From contig OY757026.1 in NCBI GenBank assembly GCA_963580285.1, forward strand, positions 85,844,651 through 85,908,650: a DNA stretch of 64,000 nt, given 5' to 3'. The notes beneath the pieces are model-generated. The model had not been told where the DNA came from and made no database searches. It saw nothing but the letters and a program-made list of their open reading frames with translations. This DNA comes from Lucinisca nassula (taxonomy: Eukaryota; Mollusca; Bivalvia; Lucinida; Lucinidae). This document shows, piece after piece, positions 32,219 through 43,600 of this stretch. A program made the translations under genes and the position numbers. The stretch's first letter is position 1. Each line of letters opens with the position of its first letter.

Positions 32219-32515
32219 TTGATTTTGTTTGATTTGAGGTTTAACGTGACCGTCAACACAGTATAGGTCATTTTGGAGACAATGCTTCCAATTTTGTGGG
32301 ACATTTAACCGACATTGAGTTGAAATGACATCTCAAGCCCTGTCGCCCAATGACCCAAATAGGGCTTATAAGCATGGACGGTCCGCCTCGCACTGCAGTT
32401 CCTGGACAGGCTTAGATTCTCCAAGCGTTTTACCAGTACTTGTGTGTGGACGGTTTCAGCTCTGCGTGGAAGCACCATACAGCACATCTTTTTCTTCAAG
32501 CCTCGATGGGCGGGG
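32219..32515 (-). mobile_element. SINE-A copy
   Basis: From GATTTTGTTTGATTTGAGGT to CTCGATGGGCGGGG, full length on the - strand. Confidence 0.8.
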
Positions 32516-32599
32516 TGGAAATTCAGCAAGTCGTACATTTCTCCAGCAAGTCGTATGTCTCTGTGACAACCAGGAAAGTCTGTTATTATTTGGATAAAA

Positions 32600-33167
32600 T
32601 TGCAAAGTCTAAATTTTCTGTCACAGACTAAGACATTTTGACAGGTTCGGCACACCCCTTTAAACCATATATAGAAATGGTTACTACTCTTGTAAACTAC
32701 AAGGGCGTAAATGGTTAAATTGCACGATCACTTCATGGAAAATCATTGGCTGTGACACAACCTCTGATATCAGTATAATTCTTTTTTACCAATGTTGACA
32801 GTACGTCGCATTTTATAGTTTAAAGTTTAAGGACTGCCACAGACTGGCGTATGAGCTGCGGCATTTCTATCAACAGGCCTATATTAACACAAGTGCAACT
32901 GTCTTCTCAAATTCAAGAAGTAATAATCATTTACACTGTCTGTTTTCGGCCTTTGAATAAATTGCACACGAAGGCACTTTTGTGAACCCTTTATATTCGT
33001 CTCATGGCGCATCTCTCCCTCGTCGGGCCGGCCAGTTACTAGTACTAACTGAGACCCCCATCCCGACAACAACCGGTGGGCAACGTCCGAGTCTATAAGC
33101 AGCCGTCCACCTCAAGCCGTCTCACGAGAGAGGTACCTTAACAAGATGGCTTTGATGGCCCTGGATC
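32600..33167. other. No feature recognised
   Basis: No repeat family, exon or RNA gene could be recognised here. Confidence 0.45.
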
Positions 33168-34699
33168 GCTCACCTGATCCATAGAGTAACAAGTGGGCCC
33201 CCGGGAGGGCCATTACCGACCCAGGGCTATAATGTGCATAATGTTGAGGGAGGTCTAAAAAGGTGAAGCTTTATACCAAATATCAACAAAGGCTATAATT
33301 TGAACAGACTTGGCAAATGTCCACTAGATGAAGCTACACACCAAAGACCTGGGCCTTGCTGTTTCAGAGAAAAATATGTTTTTTTGTAAGATATTCACTA
33401 CATAAGCCTATGTAAAACCAAATGGCCCTGGGGTGGGGTCATTTTTTACCTCAGGGCTATAATTTAAACAATCTTGATAGAGGTCCACTAGATGAAGCTT
33501 CACACCAAATATCGCTCTTTCAGAGAAGAAGATTTTCAAAGATTATCTCTATGTAAGTCTATGTAAAACCAAAGAGCCCCTGGTAGGGGCATTTGTCGCT
33601 TGAGGGCTATAATTTGAACAATCTTGGTAGAGGTCAACTAGATAAAGCTCCGTACAAAATACCGAAGACGTTGGCCTTGCAGTTTCAGAGAAGTAGACTT
33701 TTAAAGATTTCCCTATATAAGTCTATGTAAAACCAAAGGGTCTCGGGGCGGGTGCATTTTTGGCCCCAGGGACATAACTAAACAATCTTGAAAGAGGTCC
33801 ACAAGATGAAATTTCAAGCCAAGTATCAAAAACCTAGGCCTTGTGGTTTCACAGAAGATGTTTAAATAGTTTCCCCATATAAGACCAAAGGGCCCCAAGG
33901 CGGGGGCATTTTTGGTCTCAGAGCTATAATTTGAACAATCTTCGTAGAGGTCCATTAAATGAAGCTCCATATTAAATATCAAAGACCCAGGCCTTGTAGG
34001 TTCAGAGGATAAGATTTTTCAAGATTTTCCCTAGATAAGTCCATGTGAAACCAAAGGGCCAAGCAGCTGGGACATTTTTGGCCCGAGGGTCCACAAGACC
34101 TGGGCTTTGCGGTTTTGGAGTAGAAGATTTTTAAAGATTTTCCCTATGCATGTATAAGCATATGTAGAACTAAAGGACTCTGGGGCGGGGGCATTTTTGG
34201 CCCCAGCACTATAATTTGAACAATCTTGGTAGGGGTCCACTAGATGAAGCTTCATGCCAAATATCAAAGACCTGGGCCTTGCTGTTTCAGAGAAGAAGAA
34301 TTTTTTTAAAAGATTTTCCCTATATAATTCCATGTAAAACCAAAGGCTCCCGGGGCGGGGGCATGTTTGGCCAAAGCACTATAACTTGTACAATCTTGGT
34401 AGGGGTCCACCAGATGAAGCTTCATATCAAATATCAAAGATCTGGGCCTTGTAGTTTCAGAAAAGAAGATTTTTTAAGTTTTCGGTGAAAAAAACTACTT
34501 TTGGCTCCTGTGACCTAAATGTGCAAAGGACCGGAACCATCTGAACAACTTTGAAAGGAGACCCCCTAAGGACCATTCCTGTGAAGGTTGGTCAAAATCC
34601 GAATAGTGGTTTAGGAGATGTCGTTTGAAGAAATTGTTTACGGACGGACAGACGAAAGTGATCACAAAGGCTCACCTTGTCACTACGTGACAGGTGAGC
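33168..34699. repeat. Tandem array of ~155-bp units between inverted GCTCACCTG ends
   Basis: About eight units with GGGGCGGGGGCATTTTTGGC, ACAATCTTGGTAGAGGTCCA and GGCCTTGCGGTTTCAGAGAA. Ends GCTCACCTG (33168) and CAGGTGAGC (34691) are inverted and the right end has GACGGACAGACG. No protein. The short frames are by-products. Confidence 0.75.
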
Positions 34700-34714
34700 T
34701 AAAAGGCGGAAAGA

Positions 34715-34868
34715 TGAAATTTTTTGTATTGGAGTTTAACGACCCAGCCAATACTATTTTAGGTCATTTTTGAGCCGGTCAGTTTAACTATCAACACATT
34801 TCCTGGGCAAGCTTTTACGTGTCAGAAACTGACAACTGCCCGTAGAAAAGATTTCATGATCAATCTCC
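34715..34868 (-). mobile_element. SINE-D copy, shortened
   Basis: GTTTAACGACCCAGCCAATA and TTGAGCCGGTCAGTTTAACT mark the tail; it breaks off in TTTCATGATCAATCTCCA. Confidence 0.7.
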
Positions 34869-34871
34869 AGT

Positions 34872-35400
34872 GGTAAGTAGAAGTAAAACAAAGATCAGGA
34901 ATTGATACAATTAACTTACTCCATCCATAAAAGACACCAAAGGGAAAAAAATACAAACATTAAGCGACCAGACCATAATGGAAACCTAAACAAAGGAAGG
35001 CCATATGGACAGTTACTTTCCCACAAAATGGCCATATGGCCATCCAAAATTAAAAGACACAAGTGATACACACAGTAAGTAACAAACAACAACATAAATA
35101 AATCGCCACAGAAGAGCCGCCTTGGAACGGTCAGTGGAAGATTTCCACTGGGGGGCTTAAATCGATTTTACGTGGCCACAATCCTCGCCCTTACTTCCGT
35201 CGCGATTTAGACAAATAATTTGTTCAGTCCGCATGAAGGCCTCCTAACTCATCAGTGCAACACCCCCGTGAACACAGAAATCAAAGAACCACAGAGGTGA
35301 GACAACGGTGAGGACTCGACAGCAAGAAACCACTGAAATGCTGGAGCAAAAGAAAACCAACAGTTAGACTCCGATTAGCCTGACCAGAGACAGAGCATCA
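34872..35400 (-). repeat. 3' untranslated region of the Penelope-like family
   Basis: Contiguous with the coding remnant at 35441. On the - strand it reads GTCTCTGGTCAGGC, TGTTGGTTTTCTTTTGCTCC, the TGCACTGATGAGTTAGGAGG motif, GCGACGGAAG, GGAAAGTAACTGTCC and ends near CGATACAATTAAC-like sequence. This identifies the many other free copies of the same repeat as element 3' ends. Confidence 0.7.
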
Positions 35401-35440
35401 GGCACCAACCAACATTATCTCTTTAATTTTCAATAAGCCT

Positions 35441-35912
35441 TTACGTTGGAGCCGTCATAGAATCTGAGACCTGACCCACCGGCGTGCAATTAAAGAGGGA
35501 AGCAAAGTTGCCAACCGTGATTGGGTTAACTACCATGCGTGCAGTCTGTCGTATAATATCCATGTTGTACCCAATCTTTTTATATCGAAGAATGATTTTA
35601 CGAAATTGGGTGCTGAAGTCATTGCGGTTATATATTTTTCTGAATTTATATACTAAGTCACCATAAAATTCGGGTTCCGATAGACCTTGTTGCAGAAGAG
35701 ATTTAAGTCCAATATTGAATTTTGAAATTAAATCAGAATGGCGTCTATAAAATTTTGAAAAGGCTTTGCGTAGTTTATGGTACCGATAACCCTGATAAAG
35801 TTTACCCTGATTAAGAAGTTTAGCCGTTAATGATTTATTACGAGTGTTGAAGTCAGTTACATGACTACACACTCTAGCAAATCGAATTAATTGCGAAATA
35901 TAAACGCCATAG
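35441..35912 (-). pseudogene. 5'-truncated Penelope-like element, C-terminal RT part
   Basis: On the - strand the frame reads YGVYISQLIRFARVCSHV, then KAFSKFYRRHSDLISKFNIG, LLQQGLSEPEFYGDLVYKF and ends at SDSMTAPT before a stop. It is the same family as 24424-27004 and is open through the region broken there. Residues upstream of 35912 (to 36121) are unrelated sequence. It is followed on the - strand by its 3' untranslated region (35400-34872). Confidence 0.75.
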
Positions 35913-36669
35913 ATGGAATAGAGAAAAAGAAGAAAGAAACTAGAATTGCATCCATAGGACACGGATCCCACAGCCATATGACATAGCACACAGAAATTGG
36001 TGTTATGTATAGACTGTGTGAGAAAAAACATTTTCGATCTCACCTTTGAGCTACAGCCTGAGTTTAATGCATGCCGCATTATCTGATGACAACATTTTGG
36101 CCAGGTGATTTCAAAATCCATGCTGGAATACGAAAGTTATTAACAGGACTCAAAAAATACCTTTTTTGATATTTGACCTCTAAAGATGACCTTGGCATTG
36201 GTGGCATCCACCTTGGCCTAACAAGCCGCTAATCTACTGAGGATGGTTAACAAAAAAGTAACTGACTGGACACAGAAAATGCCTTTTTGACATTTGATCT
36301 CGAAGTATGACTTTGATATAGGGGTACCGACATAAGTCTTATGCGTGACACATCTTCTTATAATGTTTTACATTTCAGCCATGTAATTTTTAAAATAATA
36401 ACAAGAGTTGTCAGAAGTCAACATAGCTCGCCTTTGGGTGCCTAAGATGGATGATGGCAAGGTCTATGTTTTTTTTTTCTTCTGTAAAACAGCCCAACAA
36501 ACTGCAGCAAATGAAGGAGAATCAAACAGTACCCCCAATCATCCTGTTTTCCAAGCCGTTCCACTGTAAAAAAAATGAAAAAGAAATCTATATTTGATAA
36601 AAAAAATCTAGAAACGTCCAGGTAATAACAAGGCACCACAGACGATACAAATCCCCTCGTGCAAGACAA
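35913..36669. other. Gene-free repeat-like stretch
   Basis: TGATATTTGACCTCTAAAGA TGACCTTGGCATTGGTGG and CTTTTTGACATTTGATCTCG AAGTATGACTTTGA suggest two old ~130-bp repeats. No coding support. Confidence 0.45.
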
Positions 36670-37605
36670 ATTAAAAATAGCCACAGTGGCCTTGACCTTC
36701 AGCCCTGACCATGAAAGTCAAACTCACTCGAGATACCATGATACCCAACATTTGTGTTAAGTTATATTAAAATCCATCAATAAATGAAGGCGCAAGAGCG
36801 ATGTCGAAGTTTTCATAAAAATGGCCGCAGTGACCTTCACCTTCAGCCCTGGACCCTGAAAGTCGATCTCGCTCAAGATATCATTAAACACAACATTTGT
36901 GTGAATTTATATAAAAAATCCATCCATAAATGTAGGCACTAGAGCGATCACAAAGTTTTTCTAAAAATAGCCACTGTGACATTGACCTTCAGCCCCGGAA
37001 TCTGAAAGTCAAAGTCACTCGAGATATCAAACCCAACATTTGTGTCAAGTTATATTAAAATCCATCCATAAATAAAGGTGCAAGAGCGATGAAAAAGTTT
37101 TTCTTAAAATAGCCACAGTGACCTTGACCTTTAGCCCCAGACCCTGAAAGTCGAACCCGCTCGAGATATCATCATACCTAACATTTTGGTGAAGTTATAT
37201 TAAAATCCATCCATAAATGTAGGCACTGGGGCGACCACAAAGTTTTTTTTTTCTAAAAAATTGCCACAGTGACCTTGACTTTCAGCCCCGGAACATGAAA
37301 ATCGAATTTGCTAGAGATATCATCAAACCAACATTTGCGTGAAGTTATATCATAATCCGTCAATAAATTAAGGTGCAAGATCGATGACAATGATTTCTAA
37401 AAATAGCCAGTGACTTTGACCCCGTGACCCTGAAAGTAGTGACTTTGACCTTAAACCCCAGAGCCTGAAATTCAAAGTCACCCGAGATATCATTATACCC
37501 AACATTTGTGTGAAGTTATCTTTAAATCCATCAATAAATGAAGGCGCTAGAGCAATGACAATGTTTTTCTAAAAATAGCCACAGTGATCTTGACCCTGAG
37601 CCCCA
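36670..37605 (+). repeat. Tandem array of ~145-bp units
   Basis: About 6.5 units with GCCACAGTGACCTTGACCTT, GAAAGTCGAACTCGCTCGAG-type and CAACATTTGTGTGAAGTTAT. Ends in a T run at 37618-37639. Confidence 0.75.
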
Positions 37606-37639
37606 GACCCGCTAGGTTTTTTTTTTTTTTTTTTTTTTT

Positions 37640-38018
37640 CCATCAGGCTTCTTCGAGGGATGAGTGATATGACAGATAGAGAAGGATGGAAAATGGATGA
37701 TATGATGATATCTCATTATATTTTTAAAAAGTATATGATTTATTTTTATTATTATTTATATTTCATTACATGCATAATACATACATATAAGCATTGTAAG
37801 AGTACACATTCGGTTTCGGTTGAAAAATATATTGCAACAGAAATCTAGGTTCCACGGAAAGTGTATGAAACATAGTTTCTATCTTACCGTGATCCCGGGA
37901 ATCTGTTTCGGACAGCTACTGGAGCGTAAAGCTGAGAGGAGTTGCCCGCCTTGATTTATAAACCACAATCTACTATATAATCTATTGAAAAGACTGAAGG
38001 AAGAAAGGAATTTGATGC
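37640..38018. other. No gene recognised; left flank of the LTR retrotransposon
   Basis: AT-rich. The last ~36 bp are open in frame with 48577-48716 across the insertion (see findings). Confidence 0.4.
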
Positions 38019-38023
38019 GATAC

Positions 38024-40570
38024 TGTTACATGTGGGTTTACGGCGTCCCGCAAACCCCCATGCTGACAAGACAACCGAGGGTGATCTCTGACAGGTGTAC
38101 GGGCAGCTGTGGGGTATGGCACAAGAAAGATGTTAAATGAATGACATGAATTATTTACAGTATCTACATACAACACTTACTAACACAAAACATCACAAAT
38201 TGTTGCTTCTGTAGCCAACTCACGACGTCCGCTCCGAAGGCAAAACACTGTTCTGTGCTCGGAACGGGTGACGTGAATACCTACAGAAGCAAACAACAAA
38301 AACAAGAAAAAGAAACAACACAAGACGCGACTGGCCAGTTTATAACTTAGGGTGAATCCCCCACTCGCGTGAAACTTCCTCTCGCGAACTAGCAGAACTA
38401 GTCTATCAACATAGTTGATAATCCTAGGTTTAGCGATCACGTTTGCTGATCAGACGTTTAGTGATCGTCTAAATGACCTGCAGGTAAGTTGACCTCTTCC
38501 ATGGTCTCACATTTGTTTACAACGAACAATGATTTAGGAGATTCTGCTTCTATCCTGGTAGGCGCTGATTACGGCGGTCTGTCCGCCCTTGCTGGACCCT
38601 AACGCCTAGCGTCGTACCAGTACCTGCTGCTATGAAGCAGGGAGCAGCAGGTCACACATTGTTATGCCTGCAAATTACGATAACGGGACTAGAAACGAGT
38701 CACAAAACATACATGCTATATCATGATCCCCCTCCTGGAGAAGTAAGAATATGTTCATGCATATACCGTTATTGCGCATGCGCCGACCAGACATACAGGC
38801 TGATTAGTGCATGCGACAAATAACCGTACAGCAGAACTCAACCTGACTGTGCATCAAATTATCAGCACCCAGCGCTTGACACAATAATACTCAAAGTTCA
38901 TGTTTCCTTACTGAGCACTACAGAAATCAATTAATGCTCACTACTACTGAGCATAATACTCATCAAATTTGTGCTCACTACATTATCACAAGTAAGAGGC
39001 AGTTGAACAGACCACGCCTTTGCGCTACCTGGTCAGCTGCCAATTACAGGAAACATAACAATCTCTATTTCATATCCTTCTCCGCGACACGGCTCACAAA
39101 TATAGCTATTCACAAATTCAATACATTAATAACAGATAGGAACTACAACAGACGATTTTCATCTATAATCCACAACATTTGTTAGTGTCTCATAAGGGCC
39201 AACACTGTTTGCCGTAAATTCTCTCTATTTGGTAGGCACCCCGTCACAACCGTCCTCGCGACGCCGATGACGCAGCTGACGTCATCCCCGCCGCTCAGGC
39301 CGTTATGACGTGTGGCGACCAAATACTCCCACTTATCATCATCACGGTCTTTATATGTACATACATGCACAAACTGAGTTATCAGACAAAAACGGCATCA
39401 TTACAAAATGAACTCGTAATTCTTCTTGAACAAAATTATTTCTAATCAACGTGAACATGCTTGTAAAATAAAATTCATTACGGTTCATCATCACGGATAA
39501 CCCAACAGGCTCTTGTAAGAGTTTGCCCTGATGATGAAGATATGGTTAAACCCGTCTTAAGTTTACGTCCCCTCTACACCTAATCTCATATTGGGACGGA
39601 ACCACTGTTTTCTAACCACAGCTAGTCAAAAGTCATGGATCAAACAAGTGACCCGGCGTTATTAATTACATTCTACAAAAGGGGTCTAAAAGCCTAAATG
39701 AATCTAGAATGAGCGGGTGTCCAAACTTTACGTCTCACCAACATCTAGGGTCAGCATGAGACAGGACCTCACTTAGAAAGACTCATTCTACTACTTGAGA
39801 AGCCTGGGATCAATTCTGCGACGTCTAGCTGGCAAAGCTAGTAGCTTAATCACTACAGGCCACAACAGTGAATTCAGAATAGGCTTCAGAAAGTTGGGGT
39901 ATACTAGAAGTTAACCCCTCCAAAACCTACAAGCATGTTCATACAAAAATAATACTAAACATAGATTTAACATACCTTTCAATATACTTTCTATTTCCCC
40001 GTCACAATGTTGTGTTTACTCTTTACAACTTGACCTGCTGCTAAAGTGTCCGCTTTTTTCAGGGTTTATATATCTATGAATACTACCGGAAAATCATGCC
40101 TACTCGTATTACCTTGCTTTGTTCGTGGGGAAGTGGAGATACCGGCCACAAACAAAGCTAGATAGCAAAAATCGAGTAGACAATGGATTTGCGTTCAAAT
40201 AGTATATTTCCCATAGGAAAAATTGATGAAACGACCCTATAATCAATGACATGACTCCTGTCAAAACGAACACCCACACAACACGTGACGGGAATAAAAA
40301 TCATATATGGCACAATTAGGCGGTTGGCGATTTTTAGGCAAATTATATAGGACTCGGCCTTTTAGCGGCCCCCTGTATTGTAAAAACAGCTCTCTATAAA
40401 CCACTCATGCATACATCGTATGATATGTGCATGACTTGTTCATGGAGCCGCACAGTTTGCGTACCATATTTCACCTAAAATATTTCACTCGCACCGCCCT
40501 ACCATATGTCTACTAAAATAATTTAGATGTGCATAAGCACCAGAGAGGTTTCCTATTCCATCTCGTAACA
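38024..40570 (-). repeat. 3' LTR of the LTR retrotransposon
   Basis: 2547 bp, at least 99.9% identical by eye to the 5' LTR. Its + strand edges are TGTTACATGTGGG at 38024 and CTCGTAACA ending at 40570. It holds the same SINE relic at about 39730-39866. Confidence 0.95.
39730..39866 (-). repeat. SINE-E relic inside the LTR (3' LTR copy)
   Basis: TTTACGTCTCACCAACATCT, AGACAGGACCTCACTT and AAGCCTGGGATCAATTCTGC GACG align with SINE-E. The same relic is at 47731-47867 in the other LTR, so it was carried before this insertion. Confidence 0.7.
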
Positions 40571-40587
40571 AAGGTTTCCCCTTTTGG
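40571..40587 (-). promoter_or_regulatory. Putative polypurine tract
   Basis: Immediately upstream of the 3' LTR the - strand reads CCAAAAGGGGAAACCTT, purine-rich and adjacent to the LTR start, where second-strand priming would occur. Confidence 0.6.
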
Positions 40588-40690
40588 AGAAAAAACGATC
40601 AGAAATGTTTTTTTTTCTTTGTGTATAGAGATGGAATAGGATGAACCTATCTAAACAAGACAGCTATTTACACAACAACCGTGCGAAGAA

Positions 40691-43600
40691 TTACCTACTA
40701 AGGTAGTCTGCCCCCAAATTTTCTTGGCCCCGAATTGCCACAATCCGAAATCTATACGGCTGTAGTTTCATTGCCCAACGCATAATTCGAGGATTGAGAA
40801 CTTTTGCTGTTTGCATATAAGACAAGGGCTTGTGGTCTGTCTCAAGCAGGAATTCTACTCCGTAAAGATACTTGCGAAATTTCTCAACACCCCAGATAAT
40901 AGCCAAACATTCCTTCTCTATTACAGAATAGTTTTTCTCACGAGGCAAAAGTTTCTTGCTGGCATAAGCAATGGGAAGTCGTCCTTCCCCTTCAAATTCT
41001 TGGAGCAAAACGGCTCCTATACCAACACCAGAAGCGTCCGTCCGGAGTATGAACGGATTCCCATCATGAAAGATAGGAAGACGAAGAATAGGACTAGACG
41101 TGAGTCTATTCTTCAGGGTCTGGAAAGCCTTTTCATGATGGTCCTGCCAGTCTGTGATCTTGTTTGGTCTACTTTTCTTAGTTAAATCTGTCAAAGGGGA
41201 AGCAATAGATGAGAAATTTGGAATGAAACGGCGGTAGAAACCAGCCAACCCAAGAAATGACTTTATTTGTCTCTTAGTAGAAGGTCGAGGAGCATCCTTT
41301 ATAGCTTGTATCTTGTCTTCTTGCGGTCTAACTGACTGAGCAGCTACACTGTGACCAAGACATTCGATACTGCTATACCCAATCATACACTTGGAAGGTT
41401 TTGCCGTCAACTTGGCTGTCCTAAGTCTATCCAAAACTTCACGTAATGACGTCAAGTGGTCTTTCCAAGTTTCGGTAAAGATCCACATATCATCGACGAA
41501 GCTATCAACGTTAGAAAGTTCGGACAGAATCTTTCTCATCAACCTGCAAAATGTTGCTCCTGAGTTTACCAAACCGAAGGGCATAGTTTTGAATTGAAAC
41601 AAGCCTTTGGGGGTTTCGAACGCAGTTAGGGGTTTTGCCTTAGACGTCATTTTTACCTGCCAATAACCTTTTGACAAATCTAATTTGCTAAAGTATTTGT
41701 GCCCCGACATTCTATTTATAACCTCCTCCATATTTGGCATTGGTTCTGCATCGAACTCCGTCACTTTATTAAGTTTACGGAAGTCAATGCAGAACCGCAC
41801 CGAACCATCTTTTTTAGGGACAAGTACTACAGGGGATGAATATGGAGATATTGATGGCTCAATAACTCCTAAATCTAACATATCTTGAATTTCCTTTTCC
41901 ATTACATCCCGTACTTTATATGGTATGGCATAACCTTTTGACCTCACTGGTTCCGTCGTCAGCAACTTTATGTCGTGTTCTATTTGGTCAGTTCGTCCTG
42001 GTACACTGGACAGTACGTCCGGGTATTCTTTTATCAACGTCTCTATTTCTTTACGCTGATCCTGCGTTAACATTTCTGAAATATTGACGTCCTTAAACGT
42101 CTCTGGTTGCTTTGCAGTAGGAAAAGCGCAATCTTCCAATGAGAATTCGTCAACGTCATCATTTTCAGTTGACGGAGTGGACTCTACAGAAAGCAAGCAA
42201 TGTGACGTCACATTTTGACGTTCCACATATTGCTTCAGTATGTTAGCGTGATATGTGTTAACATTTCCATTGACGTCAATCTTATAATCCATTCTGTTCA
42301 CTACCTCAACCACTTCATAAGGACCTTTCCATTGAAGCAATAATTTATTACTGTCTGTCGGTAGTAACAACAGTACTTTGTCGCCGACGTCAAATTTACG
42401 CGACCTCGCGCCTTTATCATAATAAGCTTTCTGCTTAATCTGAACCTTCTTTAAATTATCACGCGCTAATTTGCATGTCTGCTCTAACCGTTCCCTAAGC
42501 TCAATAACGTATTGATACGTCGAAAGAACTTGCTCATCGCGTACCTCTTCAGCCCATAATTCTCTTAATATTGCCATTGGACCTCTGACGTTACGTCCAT
42601 ATAACAACTCAAAAGGGGAGTATCCTAAAGACTCTTGTGGGACTTCCCTTACCGCAAATAATAAAGCTGGAAGATATTTATCCCAATCTTTTGGACGTTC
42701 AGCACACATGCGACGTAACATCTGCTTTAACGTAGCGTGGAAACGCTCTATCAGTCCGTTGCAAATTGGGTGTCTCGGACTACACGTTAACTGTTGAAGA
42801 GAAAGAAGTCTGCTGACTTCCTTCATTACCTCAGCAGTAAACTGTGATCCACAATCAGTCAACATTTCATCAGGAATGCCAACCCTACTAAACATTTCAA
42901 TAAGCGCTTCCGCGACACGTTCCGTCTCAATACTCGGTAAAGCTATCGCCTCTGGATACCTTGTCGCATAATCTATCATGGTTAAAATATACCGAGATTT
43001 CCTATCAGATCGAGGCTCAATTGGACCAACTATGTCCACTGCCACCCTCTTAAATGGCGTATCAATCAATGGCATTTTTCCTAGAGGTACTTTAGTGACC
43101 CGACCTTTCTGAATAGTTCTCTGACAAATATCACAAGATTTACAAAATCTAGCGACATCACCGCAAATACCGGGCCAGTAAAACTCAGTTACAACTCTAT
43201 CCAATGTCTTCCTAATACCCATATGTCCAGACATAAGCGTTTCATGAGCCAGTTTCAACACCTTTCCTCGGAAACTTTGAGGGACCACAAGTTGGAAAGA
43301 GACTTTGTTACCCTTGGTGAACTCCCTATATGCCAAACCTTTTTTCTCAATAAACCTAGTTTCACCTCGGTTTAAACCACGACTCACAGTCTTGTTCCCA
43401 GATACAACCCTTTTCCTGATGTTTTCCAAAGTTGGATCATCAAACTGAGCTTGCTTGAAAGCCTCCTTGTCATCGTTAATGATCTGATCGGGAACCTTAA
43501 GTTTTCTGTAAGGCTTCTCATCCTGCCTTGTTTGAGACCTAGTTACAGCCGCAGCTGAGAAATGAGACATATCAGGAAGTTTTGATCCATCAATGTTACC

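Noticed and set aside
35913..36121. N-terminal extension of the Penelope-like frame
   Set aside because: The residues upstream of YGVYISQLIRF have no similarity to the element and follow a truncation point, so the frame is open by chance.
38180..38440. 86-residue frame inside the LTR (repeated at 46181)
   Set aside because: It is duplicated only because LTRs are identical; there is no recognisable domain.
40811..41185. 124-residue + strand frame and others opposite gag-pol
   Set aside because: They are antisense shadows of the 1539-codon polyprotein.
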